This document shows positions 17,099 to 25,573 of a stretch of DNA of 64,000 nucleotides, in pieces (position 1 is the first letter of the stretch; each line of letters opens with the position of its first letter). Below the pieces are notes generated by a model. That model was not told the origin of the DNA. It saw only the letters and a list, made by a program, of their open reading frames with translations, and ran no database searches. The stretch spans positions 1 to 64,000 of the forward strand of contig NZ_VTUU01000007.1 of NCBI RefSeq assembly GCF_008370345.1, given 5' to 3'. Both the position numbers and the translations under genes were made by a program. This DNA is from Marinobacter salinexigens (GTDB taxonomy: Bacteria > Pseudomonadota > Gammaproteobacteria > Pseudomonadales > Oleiphilaceae).

Positions 17099-18166
17099 AT
17101 GAGAACAAAGTTCAAGTCGTTGGCCTGTGGGCTGGTGCTTGCGATGACCTGGACCGCGCAGGCGTCTGCAGAGCTTGTCCTGCGCTACGCTGAGGCCGGC
17201 CCGAATCGCGGTACCCGTGCTGAAGCTGTCCAATTTTTCGCCGATGAAGTTGAACGCCTTTCCGGCGGCGATATAACCCTTGATATCCATTGGGGTGGTT
17301 CACTGTTGAAGTGGAGCGGTGTGATGGAGGGGGTTTCCGCGGGCAGTGCCGATCTCGGCTCCGTACTGTCGTCCTATGAGCCGCAGGAACTCAAGGCTCT
17401 GGGCATCGGTGATATCCCCCTTGAGTTTTCTGATCCGTGGGTCGGCATGCGAGCTATGTATGAGCTGATGACCACCGAGCCAGAGCTCAGGAAATCCCTC
17501 GCTGACCAATCCCTGGTCTATTTGAGCAATTTCAGTACCACGGGTGTCCAGTTTGAATGTACGGAAGGCAATGTGATCCGTTCCGTTGACGACATCAAGG
17601 GCAAACGTATTCGTGCGACCGGCACCTACACCAGCGTGTTGTCCGATCTGGGGGCAGACACAGTAAGTATGACGTTCGGTGAGGTTTATCAGGCTCTCGA
17701 TACAGGTCTGGTGGATTGTCTCGCCAGTTATTTCTACACCATGAGAGCCTACAAAACCTACGAGGTTGTGGAGTCTGTGACCCAGGTGGATTGGGGGCAA
17801 CTGTTGGGCTTTGGCATTGTGATGAACTCCTACATCTGGGGTGATCTGGATGACCGTCAGAAGGCCATTTTTCTGGAGGCTGGCTCCAACATGATCGACC
17901 ATTTCGCCCAAAGGACGATTGAGGACGCAACCGTCGTGGCGGAGAGTCTCGCTAATGGTGCTTTCGGTAAAACTGTTCCAGTGACCCGTATGGCCCCGGA
18001 TGAGCGCAGCAAAATTCTTGCCGCGGCTGACAAGTATCGGGATAGCTGGATTGAGGATGTAAATGCCCGGGGTATGGCGGGTAGCAAAATCTGGGATCGC
18101 TACATCGAGTTGTTGACACAGTATCAGACGACACTCGATACCAAAGGCTACCCCTGGAACAACTGA
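17099..18166 (+). CDS. dctP: TRAP transporter periplasmic binding protein (DctP family), copy 1
   Basis: 355 residues with a signal peptide (about 1-24, ending AQASA). It is a DctP-type solute receptor delivering ligand to the DctQM permease encoded downstream. LDIHWGGSLLK, the conserved arginine region KGKRIRATG and ALDTGLVDC are typical. It is a close paralogue of the next gene product, with the same order of motifs (RYAEAxPNRGxRAxA, DPWVGMRAMYELMTT, KGYPW end). Ligand unknown; the flanking CoA ligase suggests a carboxylate. GGAG precedes the ATG. Confidence 0.88.
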   Translation: MRTKFKSLACGLVLAMTWTAQASAELVLRYAEAGPNRGTRAEAVQFFADEVERLSGGDITLDIHWGGSLLKWSGVMEGVSAGSADLGSVLSSYEPQELKALGIGDIPLEFSDPWVGMRAMYELMTTEPELRKSLADQSLVYLSNFSTTGVQFECTEGNVIRSVDDIKGKRIRATGTYTSVLSDLGADTVSMTFGEVYQALDTGLVDCLASYFYTMRAYKTYEVVESVTQVDWGQLLGFGIVMNSYIWGDLDDRQKAIFLEAGSNMIDHFAQRTIEDATVVAESLANGAFGKTVPVTRMAPDERSKILAAADKYRDSWIEDVNARGMAGSKIWDRYIELLTQYQTTLDTKGYPWNN

Positions 18167-18181
18167 CAAAGCGAGTGCTGG

Positions 18182-18207
18182 CCAATCCCGGACACACAAC
18201 GGATTGG
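18182..18207. repeat. Hairpin between the two binding-protein genes
   Basis: CCAATCC (18182-18188) and GGATTGG (18201-18207), 7-bp arms with a 12-nt loop, just after the copy 1 stop codon. A shorter GCGG/CCGC hairpin lies at 18230-18242. Such structures often stabilise the mRNA of highly expressed binding proteins. Confidence 0.45.
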
Positions 18208-18269
18208 GGCATTGGAATACAGCGAACAGGCGGCCAGGCCGCTACTAAAAAAACAAGAGGATTCAAAGT

Positions 18270-19346
18270 ATGGGTATCAATAAGCTGATCAGATCCCTGA
18301 TGGTTGGTTCCGTTCTTACGGCCGCAACCGTGGGGCAGGTCGCCGCAGAAACAACATTCCGCTATGCCGAGGCGACCCCAAACCGGGGGGCGAGGGCAGC
18401 GGCGTTGCAACATTTTGCGGACCAGCTCAATGAACAGTCCGGTGGTGACATGAAGCTGGATATCCATTGGGGCGGAGCATTGCTGAAGTACAGCGCGATT
18501 CTCGGTGGTGTCAGCTCCGGTACAGCGGATATGGGCTCTGTGCTGGCGGCCTATGAGCCCCAGAAAATGCGTGTTCTGAGTGTGGGAGATATTCCGGTTC
18601 CTCAGTCTGATGCCTGGGTTGGCATGCGGGCAATGTATGAGCTGATGACGACCAACGAGCAGATCCAGGAAGCTTTTGTTCAGAACGACGTTGTCTACAT
18701 CACTAACTACTCCACCAGTGAGATACAGTTTGAGTGTGCAGGCGATGCCAGAATTGAAACCCTGGACGACTTTGTAGGAAAGAAAGTTCGGGCTTCCGCC
18801 ATTTACGCCAAAATTCTGGATGAAGTGGGTGCCAACCTGGTCAACTTTACCTATTCCGAAATCTACCAGGCATTGGATACCGGACTGGTTGATTGCTCCG
18901 GTGGCTATCTCTATGCCATGAAGGCATTCAAAACTCCGGAAGTCAGCACCAGCGTGGCATTGATGGATTGGGGCCAGATTGCCGGTTTTGCCATGGTGAT
19001 GAACAAGTGGACCTGGGATGACCTGTCTGCAGAACAGCAGCAGCTGCTGCGCAAGGTTGGTTCTGAGATGGTCGATTTCTACGCAGAGAAATTGATTAGT
19101 GATAATCAGGAAGTTCGCGAGAAGTTGCCGACTGGTGAGTTGGGCAACAAGGTCGAAGTCATCGAATGGTCTGACGAGGAGCGGGCCAAATTGTTCACAC
19201 ACTCTGACAAGTACGTCAAAGAGTGGGTCGAGGATATGAATAAAGCGGGCTTCGATGGCCAGGCCATCTGGGATGAGTACCGCGGACTGCTCCACAAATA
19301 CCAGAGTGAGCTGGACGAGAAAGGTTACCCCTGGGCCAGAGGCTGA
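18270..19346 (+). CDS. dctP: TRAP transporter periplasmic binding protein (DctP family), copy 2
   Basis: 358 residues with a signal peptide (about 1-26, ending GQVAA). RYAEATPNRGARAAA, LDIHWGGALLK, DAWVGMRAMYELMTT, ALDTGLVDC and the KGYPW C-terminus repeat the pattern of the preceding gene, so the two arose by tandem duplication and then diverged. Only one DctQ/DctM pair follows. The two receptors may share it with different ligand ranges, or one may act as a sensor. AAGAGGATTCAAAGT precedes the ATG. Confidence 0.88.
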   Translation: MGINKLIRSLMVGSVLTAATVGQVAAETTFRYAEATPNRGARAAALQHFADQLNEQSGGDMKLDIHWGGALLKYSAILGGVSSGTADMGSVLAAYEPQKMRVLSVGDIPVPQSDAWVGMRAMYELMTTNEQIQEAFVQNDVVYITNYSTSEIQFECAGDARIETLDDFVGKKVRASAIYAKILDEVGANLVNFTYSEIYQALDTGLVDCSGGYLYAMKAFKTPEVSTSVALMDWGQIAGFAMVMNKWTWDDLSAEQQQLLRKVGSEMVDFYAEKLISDNQEVREKLPTGELGNKVEVIEWSDEERAKLFTHSDKYVKEWVEDMNKAGFDGQAIWDEYRGLLHKYQSELDEKGYPWARG

Positions 19347-19354
19347 TTCTGACT

Positions 19355-19401
19355 ACTGATGGTCTTTTTCGGGTGTCCTTGTCCCGTAAAAGACCATCAG
19401 T
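19355..19401. repeat. Long inverted repeat between binding protein and permease genes
   Basis: Arms of 14 perfect bases (ACTGATGGTCTTTT at 19355-19368; complement at 19388-19401) enclose a further 4-bp stem (CGGG/CCCG) and a 9-nt loop. No U-run follows. Its place between a binding-protein gene and permease genes suggests a 3' stability structure that keeps binding protein in excess. Confidence 0.7.
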
Positions 19402-19468
19402 CCACTACCAATAACAATGCACGTCATTTGGAGCACGCTTGTGTCAGGGTGCTCCGCGGGAGGTACAC

Positions 19469-20068
19469 ATGGTTACCACTGGGCATGTGGAACAGTTGCA
19501 GTCCGAAGATTCCCCAACCGGTTCCTTAAAAATTCTGTGCTCGGCCAGGGGCTTCCTGGCGCGGCTTGAGAGCGTTTTCCTGCTCCTGAGCGTCGTCTGT
19601 ATTCTGGGGCTCTGTGCCATTATCACCAGCAGTGTGTTTCTGCGCCTGTTTTCGGCTTCCGGTATACCCGATGAAGTCGTCATTGTCGGTGAGTTGATGA
19701 TCGGCGCACTGATTCTGCCGCTGGCTTTTGTGGCTGCTGACCGTGGTTTTATTTCCGTTGAAATTTTCACCCAGAAGCTAGGGCCCAGGTGGCAGCAGGT
19801 GCTGAATGTTCTGACCGTTGTAGTCGGGCTGTTGGCGGTTACGCCCATCACCTACGCGGCCTTCCTCTCCATGGTTGATGCCTTTGAGTCCGAATCGTAT
19901 TTCTTCGGCCTTCTGGCGTTGCCAAAGTGGCCGGGCCACACGCTGTTTTTCCTGGGTTATGTCCTGTTCTTTATCCGTTTGATTGATCTGGCTGTATACG
20001 ACTCTCTCATCGCCCTGGGAGTGATCAAGAGCAAGCAATTGACCCTCAACGATGAGGTAGAAGACTGA
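19469..20068 (+). CDS. dctQ: TRAP transporter small permease (DctQ)
   Basis: 199 residues from ATG 19469, which has GGGAGGT just upstream; the in-frame GTG at 19439 overlaps that site and is unlikely. Four hydrophobic membrane segments (for example LLLSVVCILGLCAIITSSVF) in the usual DctQ order. It forms the inner-membrane complex with DctM and helps dock the binding protein. The stop codon overlaps the dctM start, so the two are translationally coupled. Confidence 0.87.
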   Translation: MVTTGHVEQLQSEDSPTGSLKILCSARGFLARLESVFLLLSVVCILGLCAIITSSVFLRLFSASGIPDEVVIVGELMIGALILPLAFVAADRGFISVEIFTQKLGPRWQQVLNVLTVVVGLLAVTPITYAAFLSMVDAFESESYFFGLLALPKWPGHTLFFLGYVLFFIRLIDLAVYDSLIALGVIKSKQLTLNDEVED

Positions 20069-21414
20069 TGGAAACTTCCGTAATTGGCACCTGGGGATTT
20101 GCGGTTGCCCTGGTACTGATGATTCTGCGGGTACCAATCGCGTTTGTGTTGGTTGGCGTGGCTTCTGTGTGCTCATTGATTGCCTATGCCTGGCGACCGG
20201 GAAGCGAATTCATCTTCGAGCGTGGCGTGCGTCCGGCGCTGGCGTTGATTGAATCCAATGCGTTTGATTTTATCCATTCCTACTCGCTGAGTATGATTCC
20301 GCTGTTTATTGCAGCTGGACATATTGCTTACCATTCACGGATCACCACAGACATCTATGAAGCTGTGAGGGTCTGGTTGGCGAAGCTCCCGGGTGGTCTG
20401 GCTATTGCCTCTTTGTTTGGTTGCGGCGGATTTTCCGCGATCACCGGTTCCAGCCTGGCGTGTGCATCTTCCATGGGCCGTATTTGTGTGCCGGAGATGT
20501 TGCGGTTTGGCTATAACAAGCAGTTGGCTACTTCAACCGTCGCCATGGGCGGAACCCTCGGCTCTCTGATTCCTCCCAGCGTGCTGTTTATCCTTTATGG
20601 CATGTTCACCGAGCAGTCGGTTAACAAGCTGTTCCTGGCCGGAGTTCTGCCTGGAATTCTCACGGTTTGTGGGTTCATTATCGTGGTGATGGTCTGGGCA
20701 ATGCTGAAGCCGGGTCATGCACCAGCGCCAAAGGACCTCAACTTCACTAATCGTGACCGCCTGAAAGCGGCTGTTAAGGGGTGGCCCGCTCTGGCGTTGA
20801 TGGCCATCATCATCGGCGGTATCTATGGCGGGCTGTTCACCGCAACGGAAGCTGCTGCGGTGTGTCTTGTCTTTGCGCTGGGCTTTGGTGTGATTTCGCG
20901 TCGCCTGAGCTGGGCGGATTTCCTCAGCTCGATGAAAGAAACAGCCTTCCAGTCGGCATCCCTGTTCTTCATTGCCATCGGGGCGAAGATATTCGTTTCG
21001 TTTGTTTCTCTGACCGGCGTTACCGGCACTTTTGTAGAGTTTGTTGCGAGCCTTGGTCTCGAAAACTGGATGGTGCTGTTCTTTATCGTGTTGCTCTATA
21101 TCGTGCTGGGCATGTTCCTGGATTCGATCGGCACCATGTTGCTGACCCTGCCTTTTGTGATTCCCCTGGTGGAAGGTATGGGCATGGATCTGATCTGGTT
21201 CGGTGTTGTGGTGGTCAAACTGCTCGAAATCGGGTTGGTTACCCCACCCTTGGGTATGAATGTTTTTGTAATCAATAGTGTGGTTGGCCGGGAAATTAAA
21301 GTGCACACCATCTTCTTTGGTGTCATGAAGTTCCTGGTTGCTGACCTGATTGTGTTGGGATTGATCGTTGCGTTCCCGATCATCTCTCTCCTTATTCCGA
21401 ACAGTATGGGGTGA
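20068..21414 (+). CDS. dctM: TRAP transporter large permease (DctM)
   Basis: 448 residues, about 12 membrane segments, normal DctM length. GCGGFSAITGSSLACASSMG, GTLGSLIPPSVLFILYG and KLLEIGLVTPPLGMNVFVI are the conserved DctM motifs. It carries the Na+-driven transport pathway. It is followed after 12 nt by an acyl-CoA ligase gene, which suggests that the imported solute is activated to a CoA thioester. Confidence 0.9.
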   Translation: METSVIGTWGFAVALVLMILRVPIAFVLVGVASVCSLIAYAWRPGSEFIFERGVRPALALIESNAFDFIHSYSLSMIPLFIAAGHIAYHSRITTDIYEAVRVWLAKLPGGLAIASLFGCGGFSAITGSSLACASSMGRICVPEMLRFGYNKQLATSTVAMGGTLGSLIPPSVLFILYGMFTEQSVNKLFLAGVLPGILTVCGFIIVVMVWAMLKPGHAPAPKDLNFTNRDRLKAAVKGWPALALMAIIIGGIYGGLFTATEAAAVCLVFALGFGVISRRLSWADFLSSMKETAFQSASLFFIAIGAKIFVSFVSLTGVTGTFVEFVASLGLENWMVLFFIVLLYIVLGMFLDSIGTMLLTLPFVIPLVEGMGMDLIWFGVVVVKLLEIGLVTPPLGMNVFVINSVVGREIKVHTIFFGVMKFLVADLIVLGLIVAFPIISLLIPNSMG

Positions 21415-21426
21415 TGGGTAGTTCCT

Positions 21427-23022
21427 ATGTGTGCCGTCGAAACCAAATCCGCCGTTAACGCAACGAGCCAATCAATCGCAGTTCAGCACTTGCTGGAAGC
21501 TGCGGCCGAGCGCTGGCCTGACAGTCCGTCGGTTTCCTACGAGGGCCTGCGATTCAACTGGAAGCAGACCCGTGACCGCTGTCAACGTGTTGCCTGGGGG
21601 CTGGCCAGTCGAGGTGTCGAGCCGGGTGACCGGGTTGCGTATCTGGGGTTCAATTCCCATTGGTGCTTTGAGCTTTTCTTCGCATCACCGATGGCGGGAG
21701 CGATCTTTGTACCGGTGAATTTCCGGCTTTCAGTGGGTGAAATGATTGCCTGCGTGACTGATGCTGAGCCGACAGTTCTTGTGGTGGACCAGCATCATCT
21801 GGCGCAGGCTGCTGCGATAACCCAGGCGTGCCCCTGGCTGAAAACGGTTATCTACGCGGGGCGGCAGGAGGAACCATGGGACATGGTTTCCTATGAGCGC
21901 CTGCTTGGCGAGGCCAGCCCGGTGGAAACGGCTCCAAGTGGCAATGATGACACCCTGGTGCTCTTTTACACAGGCGGCACGACCGGGCGATCAAAAGGCG
22001 TCATGCTCACCCATATCAACCAGTTTACCAATGCGCTGGGCGGGCTTGGCTGGTATCGCATGCGGGAACGGGAAACCCACCTGCAGGCCAGCCCGATGTT
22101 TCACACGGCGGCTGGCTCGCGGGTGTTCACCGCAACCATGACGGGCACCCACTCGGTCATACTCTCGAAATTTGATGTGCCCGGAGTCATGGAGGCGGTG
22201 GCGAAAGAACGTATAAGCACGATGCAGATCGTACCGACCATGTTGCAGATGATGCTGGATCATCCTGACTTTTCGAGCGAAAAGTTTGCCAGCCTGCGGC
22301 TGATCACCTACGGCGCCTCACCGATGCCGGTTGCCCTGCTGGAGCAGGCGCTTGAGGTCCTGCCTGGGGTGTCATTCGCACAATCCTACGGCATGACAGA
22401 AGCGTCTCCGGTTGTGACTGTGCTGGATAGCGAGGACCACTCCCTTTCCAGTGAGCACATTCAACGTCTGGAATCGGTTGGCCGCCCGGTATTTCACAAT
22501 CAGGTCAGGATCGTTGATGGCAGGCGTCGGTCAGTGCCTCGCGGTTCTGTCGGAGAAATTGTGGTCAAGGGAAGCAACGTCATGAAGGGGTATTGGCGTG
22601 CTCCGGACCTGACCCGGGATGTATTGCAGGATGGTTGGTATTACACCGGTGATAGCGGCTATCTTGACGACGCGGGTTATCTGTTCATGGCTGGCCGGAT
22701 CAAGGATATGATCGTCAGCGGTGGTGAGAATGTCTATCCCATCGAAATTGAGAATATCCTGTCACGCCATCCGAATATTAAAGAATGTGCCGTTGTTGGT
22801 GTTCCCCATAATAAGTGGGGGGAATCGGTTCATGCCGTTGTCCGGCTATTGAAACCTGGAAGTATTACCGAGAAAGAAGTTATTGAATATTGTCGTCAAC
22901 GAATTGCTCATTATAAATGCCCAACATCCGTAACATTTATGGAAGATGCTTTTCCTGTCTCGACAATTAATAAGGTCCTGAAGGCTGAATTGCGTAAAAA
23001 AATAATTAATGATGGTAGGTAA
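21427..23022 (+). CDS. Acyl-CoA ligase (AMP-binding)
   Basis: 531 residues. P-loop YTGGTTGRSKG, adenine motif SYGMTEASP, YTGDSGYLDDAG, GRIKDMIVSGGENV and the C-terminal catalytic lysine in STINKVLKAEL are all present. It belongs to the medium/long-chain fatty-acid ligase branch. It is the last gene of the TRAP operon, before a strong terminator, so it probably activates the acid imported by the TRAP system. Specificity is inference. Confidence 0.88.
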   Translation: MCAVETKSAVNATSQSIAVQHLLEAAAERWPDSPSVSYEGLRFNWKQTRDRCQRVAWGLASRGVEPGDRVAYLGFNSHWCFELFFASPMAGAIFVPVNFRLSVGEMIACVTDAEPTVLVVDQHHLAQAAAITQACPWLKTVIYAGRQEEPWDMVSYERLLGEASPVETAPSGNDDTLVLFYTGGTTGRSKGVMLTHINQFTNALGGLGWYRMRERETHLQASPMFHTAAGSRVFTATMTGTHSVILSKFDVPGVMEAVAKERISTMQIVPTMLQMMLDHPDFSSEKFASLRLITYGASPMPVALLEQALEVLPGVSFAQSYGMTEASPVVTVLDSEDHSLSSEHIQRLESVGRPVFHNQVRIVDGRRRSVPRGSVGEIVVKGSNVMKGYWRAPDLTRDVLQDGWYYTGDSGYLDDAGYLFMAGRIKDMIVSGGENVYPIEIENILSRHPNIKECAVVGVPHNKWGESVHAVVRLLKPGSITEKEVIEYCRQRIAHYKCPTSVTFMEDAFPVSTINKVLKAELRKKIINDGR

Positions 23023-23130
23023 TGCCTGCCTGTTATGGGTGTTATCTTTAATTGGTATTTGTTATGCGGAAAGATATATTAGATATTGAAATCTCGTTGT
23101 TGTCTTATGACCTCTGGTGAGGTTCTTTTC

Positions 23131-23165
23131 AGGGTTTTCCGATATTCTCGGAAAACCCTTTTTTT
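23131..23165 (+). terminator. Strong Rho-independent terminator
   Basis: A 12-bp perfect stem (AGGGTTTTCCGA at 23131-23142; complement at 23148-23159) with loop TATTC, followed directly by a run of seven T. It ends the TRAP/ligase operon and insulates the ACAD pair downstream. Confidence 0.9.
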
Positions 23166-23204
23166 ATATATAAATAATACAAATAATTTATAAGAGTAAT
23201 CGTG

Positions 23205-24365
23205 ATGGATAATGTCCGGTTCAACTTTCCTGCCCCTGAAATTGACGAAACTGTCGAGGCGTTACGCATGGAAGTGCGCCAGTTCCTCAGGGAAGAAATT
23301 CAGAATGGCGGTTTTGTACCCGTAACCGATTGTTGGTGTGCAGGTGTGGATCTCGAATTCAGCCGAAAGCTAGGAGCAAAAGGCTGGATCGGGATTACCT
23401 GGCCCCGACAGTATGGTGGTGGCGAAATGAGTGCTCTCCACCGTTATGTCATTACTGAAGAGCTCCTCGCAGCCGGAGCGCCTGTCCATGCGCACTGGAT
23501 CGCCGACAGGCAGAGCGGGCCGTTGATCCTGAGTACCGGCACGGAAGCCATGAAACGGAACATTCTCCCGCGTATTGCCGCCGGTGATTGCTTTGTCGCC
23601 CTGGGGCTCAGTGAACCGGAATCCGGTTCGGACCTCGCGTCCGTGCGAACACGGGCACGAAAGGTTGATGGTGGCTGGGAAATCACCGGTACCAAACTCT
23701 GGTCTTCGGGGGCACAACACTGCCAGTACATGACCGTTCTGGCACGCACCGGAGATTGGGATCCTGACAAACGCCACGAGGGCCTGACCCAGTTCCTTGT
23801 GCCTCTGGACTCTCATGGTGTCAGCGTCCGGGGTATCCGAGATATGAGCGGTGTTGAACATTTCAATGAAAGCCACTTCGACCGGGTTATGGTGCCAGAC
23901 GATGCCGTACTGGGGCAGGTCGGAGAAGGGTGGAAACAGATTACCAGTGAACTCGCATTGGAACGGTCCGGCCCGGAGCGCTTTTTGAGCACTTTTGTCT
24001 CGGTGGAGAGGGCTATCCAGCAGGCGGCTCCCTCTATGCAGGGCCGCCAGGCAGTTGTACTTGGTGGCATCCTGGCCCGTATCAGGGCTCTGAGAGCCAT
24101 GTCCCAGGGAGTGGCAGCACTGATTGGGGAGGGATGTTCTCCCGATGTCGAAGCTGCGTTGGTGAAGGACCTGGGAACCCGACTCGAACAGGATGTGATT
24201 GAGCGTTTGAGGGAGTTCTGGCCTATCGTGCTCAAGCAGGGCTATGGCGATGAGCTTCAGTACCTGATGTCAGACAGTCTTCTGAGGCAGCCGTCGTTTA
24301 CCTTGCGAGGCGGTACTAACGAAGTGCTCAAGGGCATTATCGCCCGCGGCATTGGGCTGCGTTGA
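23205..24365 (+). CDS. Acyl-CoA dehydrogenase, FadE-like catalytic partner
   Basis: 386 residues from ATG 23205 (an adjoining GTG at 23202 is also in frame). GLSEPESGSDLAS is the flavin/substrate signature. The MCAD-type Glu is absent (RGGTNEVLKGI), while a Glu in LALERSGPER sits where isovaleryl-type and steroid-type ACADs keep theirs. It is followed after 33 nt by a shorter, divergent ACAD. Such pairs form alpha2beta2 heterotetramers in steroid side-chain degradation. Substrate possibly a ring-bearing or branched acyl-CoA; this is inference. Confidence 0.87.
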   Translation: MDNVRFNFPAPEIDETVEALRMEVRQFLREEIQNGGFVPVTDCWCAGVDLEFSRKLGAKGWIGITWPRQYGGGEMSALHRYVITEELLAAGAPVHAHWIADRQSGPLILSTGTEAMKRNILPRIAAGDCFVALGLSEPESGSDLASVRTRARKVDGGWEITGTKLWSSGAQHCQYMTVLARTGDWDPDKRHEGLTQFLVPLDSHGVSVRGIRDMSGVEHFNESHFDRVMVPDDAVLGQVGEGWKQITSELALERSGPERFLSTFVSVERAIQQAAPSMQGRQAVVLGGILARIRALRAMSQGVAALIGEGCSPDVEAALVKDLGTRLEQDVIERLREFWPIVLKQGYGDELQYLMSDSLLRQPSFTLRGGTNEVLKGIIARGIGLR

Positions 24366-24398
24366 TTGCTCTATCACCAAAAAATTTAGGGGTTAGAA

Positions 24399-25487
24399 AT
24401 GGAACAGACCGATCAATTGATCCTGGATACAGCCCACCGCTTATTTTCAGAGCTGAGCGGGGCTGAGGTTGTTAACGGAGCAGAGCTCGGAGAAAAGCCT
24501 GAACAACTGAGGCAGGCCATACTGGAATGTGGCCTGACCCTCGCCTGGGTGCCGGAGGAGGCGGGTGGTGTCGGCGGATCGCTGGCGCTGGGATTTAACC
24601 TGATTCGGATGGCTTCAAGTTTTGCTTTGCCTGTCGCGTTGGCTGATACCCTGGTTGCCAACCTGTTGCTGGCCCGCAGCGGGCTTGAGGTGTCTGATCG
24701 TTGGGCGGCCCTTGCTTATGATGGCGGAGATTTGCCGGTTTTGGTTCAGGGCGAGGTTAATGGCGTAGTGGAGAATGCCAGCGGCGCGGTTGAATCGGGT
24801 TTCCTGGTGGTGCCGGTCATTGAGAAAGGTGAGGTTCGGATTGCGACGTTCGTACCGTCCACTATCGATATGGAGCACCGGGAAAGTCTGGCAGGTGAGG
24901 CGAGAACCCGGGTTATTCTTCGATCAGCGATACCCGGTCAGTTGTCCGAACCGGTGAATGATATGACCGAAGACGGGCTCCGCCAGTTCTGTGCTTTGGT
25001 TCGTGCCAGTCAGGTAGCTGGCGCGTTGGAGAAAATGGGCGAGGTTACCGTGGCATATGTGAAAGAACGGAGCCAGTTTGGTCGGCCTCTCGGTAAGTTT
25101 CAGGCCATTCAGCATAAGGTTGCCGATATTGCAGGCGAAAGCGCATTGACGACAGCAGCTGTGGAACAGGCCGTACGCAGCCTATCTTCACACTCTGAGG
25201 CATTTCATGGTGATTCCGTAGTGTTCATGGCCGTCGCCACTGCCAAAGTGGTGGCATCTGAAGCGGCTGGAAAAGTCTGTCGCGATGCCCATCAGGCTCA
25301 CGGAGCCATGGGGTTCAGCTTTGAATACCCTCTCCAGCAGTACAGCCGTCGGGTCTGGTGCTGGCGGGAGGAGTTCGGGTCGGAGTTCTATTGGTCCGAG
25401 CGCCTGGGCATGGCAGTGGCTAACGAACTGGTTGCCCAGGGAGGGGACCCAGCTCCTGGCAATGCATGGGACATCGTTTCCAGATAG
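24399..25487 (+). CDS. Short acyl-CoA dehydrogenase-like partner subunit
   Basis: 362 residues, shorter and more divergent than typical ACADs. The C-terminal helical domain is clear (SQFGRPLGKFQAIQHKVADIA, AHQAHGAMGFSFEYPLQ), while the middle beta-domain is compact and lacks the TEPxAGSD signature. No Glu is found at either standard base position (the C-terminal site reads REEFGSEFYW). This fits the non-catalytic half of an ACAD heterodimer with the upstream gene, as in actinobacterial steroid ACADs. Alternatively it could act alone on an unusual substrate. Confidence 0.82.
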   Translation: MEQTDQLILDTAHRLFSELSGAEVVNGAELGEKPEQLRQAILECGLTLAWVPEEAGGVGGSLALGFNLIRMASSFALPVALADTLVANLLLARSGLEVSDRWAALAYDGGDLPVLVQGEVNGVVENASGAVESGFLVVPVIEKGEVRIATFVPSTIDMEHRESLAGEARTRVILRSAIPGQLSEPVNDMTEDGLRQFCALVRASQVAGALEKMGEVTVAYVKERSQFGRPLGKFQAIQHKVADIAGESALTTAAVEQAVRSLSSHSEAFHGDSVVFMAVATAKVVASEAAGKVCRDAHQAHGAMGFSFEYPLQQYSRRVWCWREEFGSEFYWSERLGMAVANELVAQGGDPAPGNAWDIVSR

Positions 25488-25532
25488 GTGGTGGCTGGCA
25501 CGTTCCCGGGCGGGTGAATTGAGGGAGTAACG

Positions 25533-25553
25533 CGGCGGGGCAATGCCCCGCCG
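25533..25553. terminator. Strong hairpin between convergent genes
   Basis: CGGCGGGGC (25533-25541), loop AAT, GCCCCGCCG (25545-25553): nine perfect GC-rich pairs in the 86-bp gap between convergent genes. There is no U-run on either side, so it may work as a barrier to 3' decay or a Rho-assisted end for both transcripts. Confidence 0.55.
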
Positions 25554-25573
25554 ATTACATTTGGCGAATGTGC

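Noticed and set aside
17952..19295. 447-residue minus-strand open frame over the tandem dctP genes
   Set aside because: Antisense shadow; it resembles the minus-strand shadow at 17300-18199 only because the two dctP genes are duplicates.
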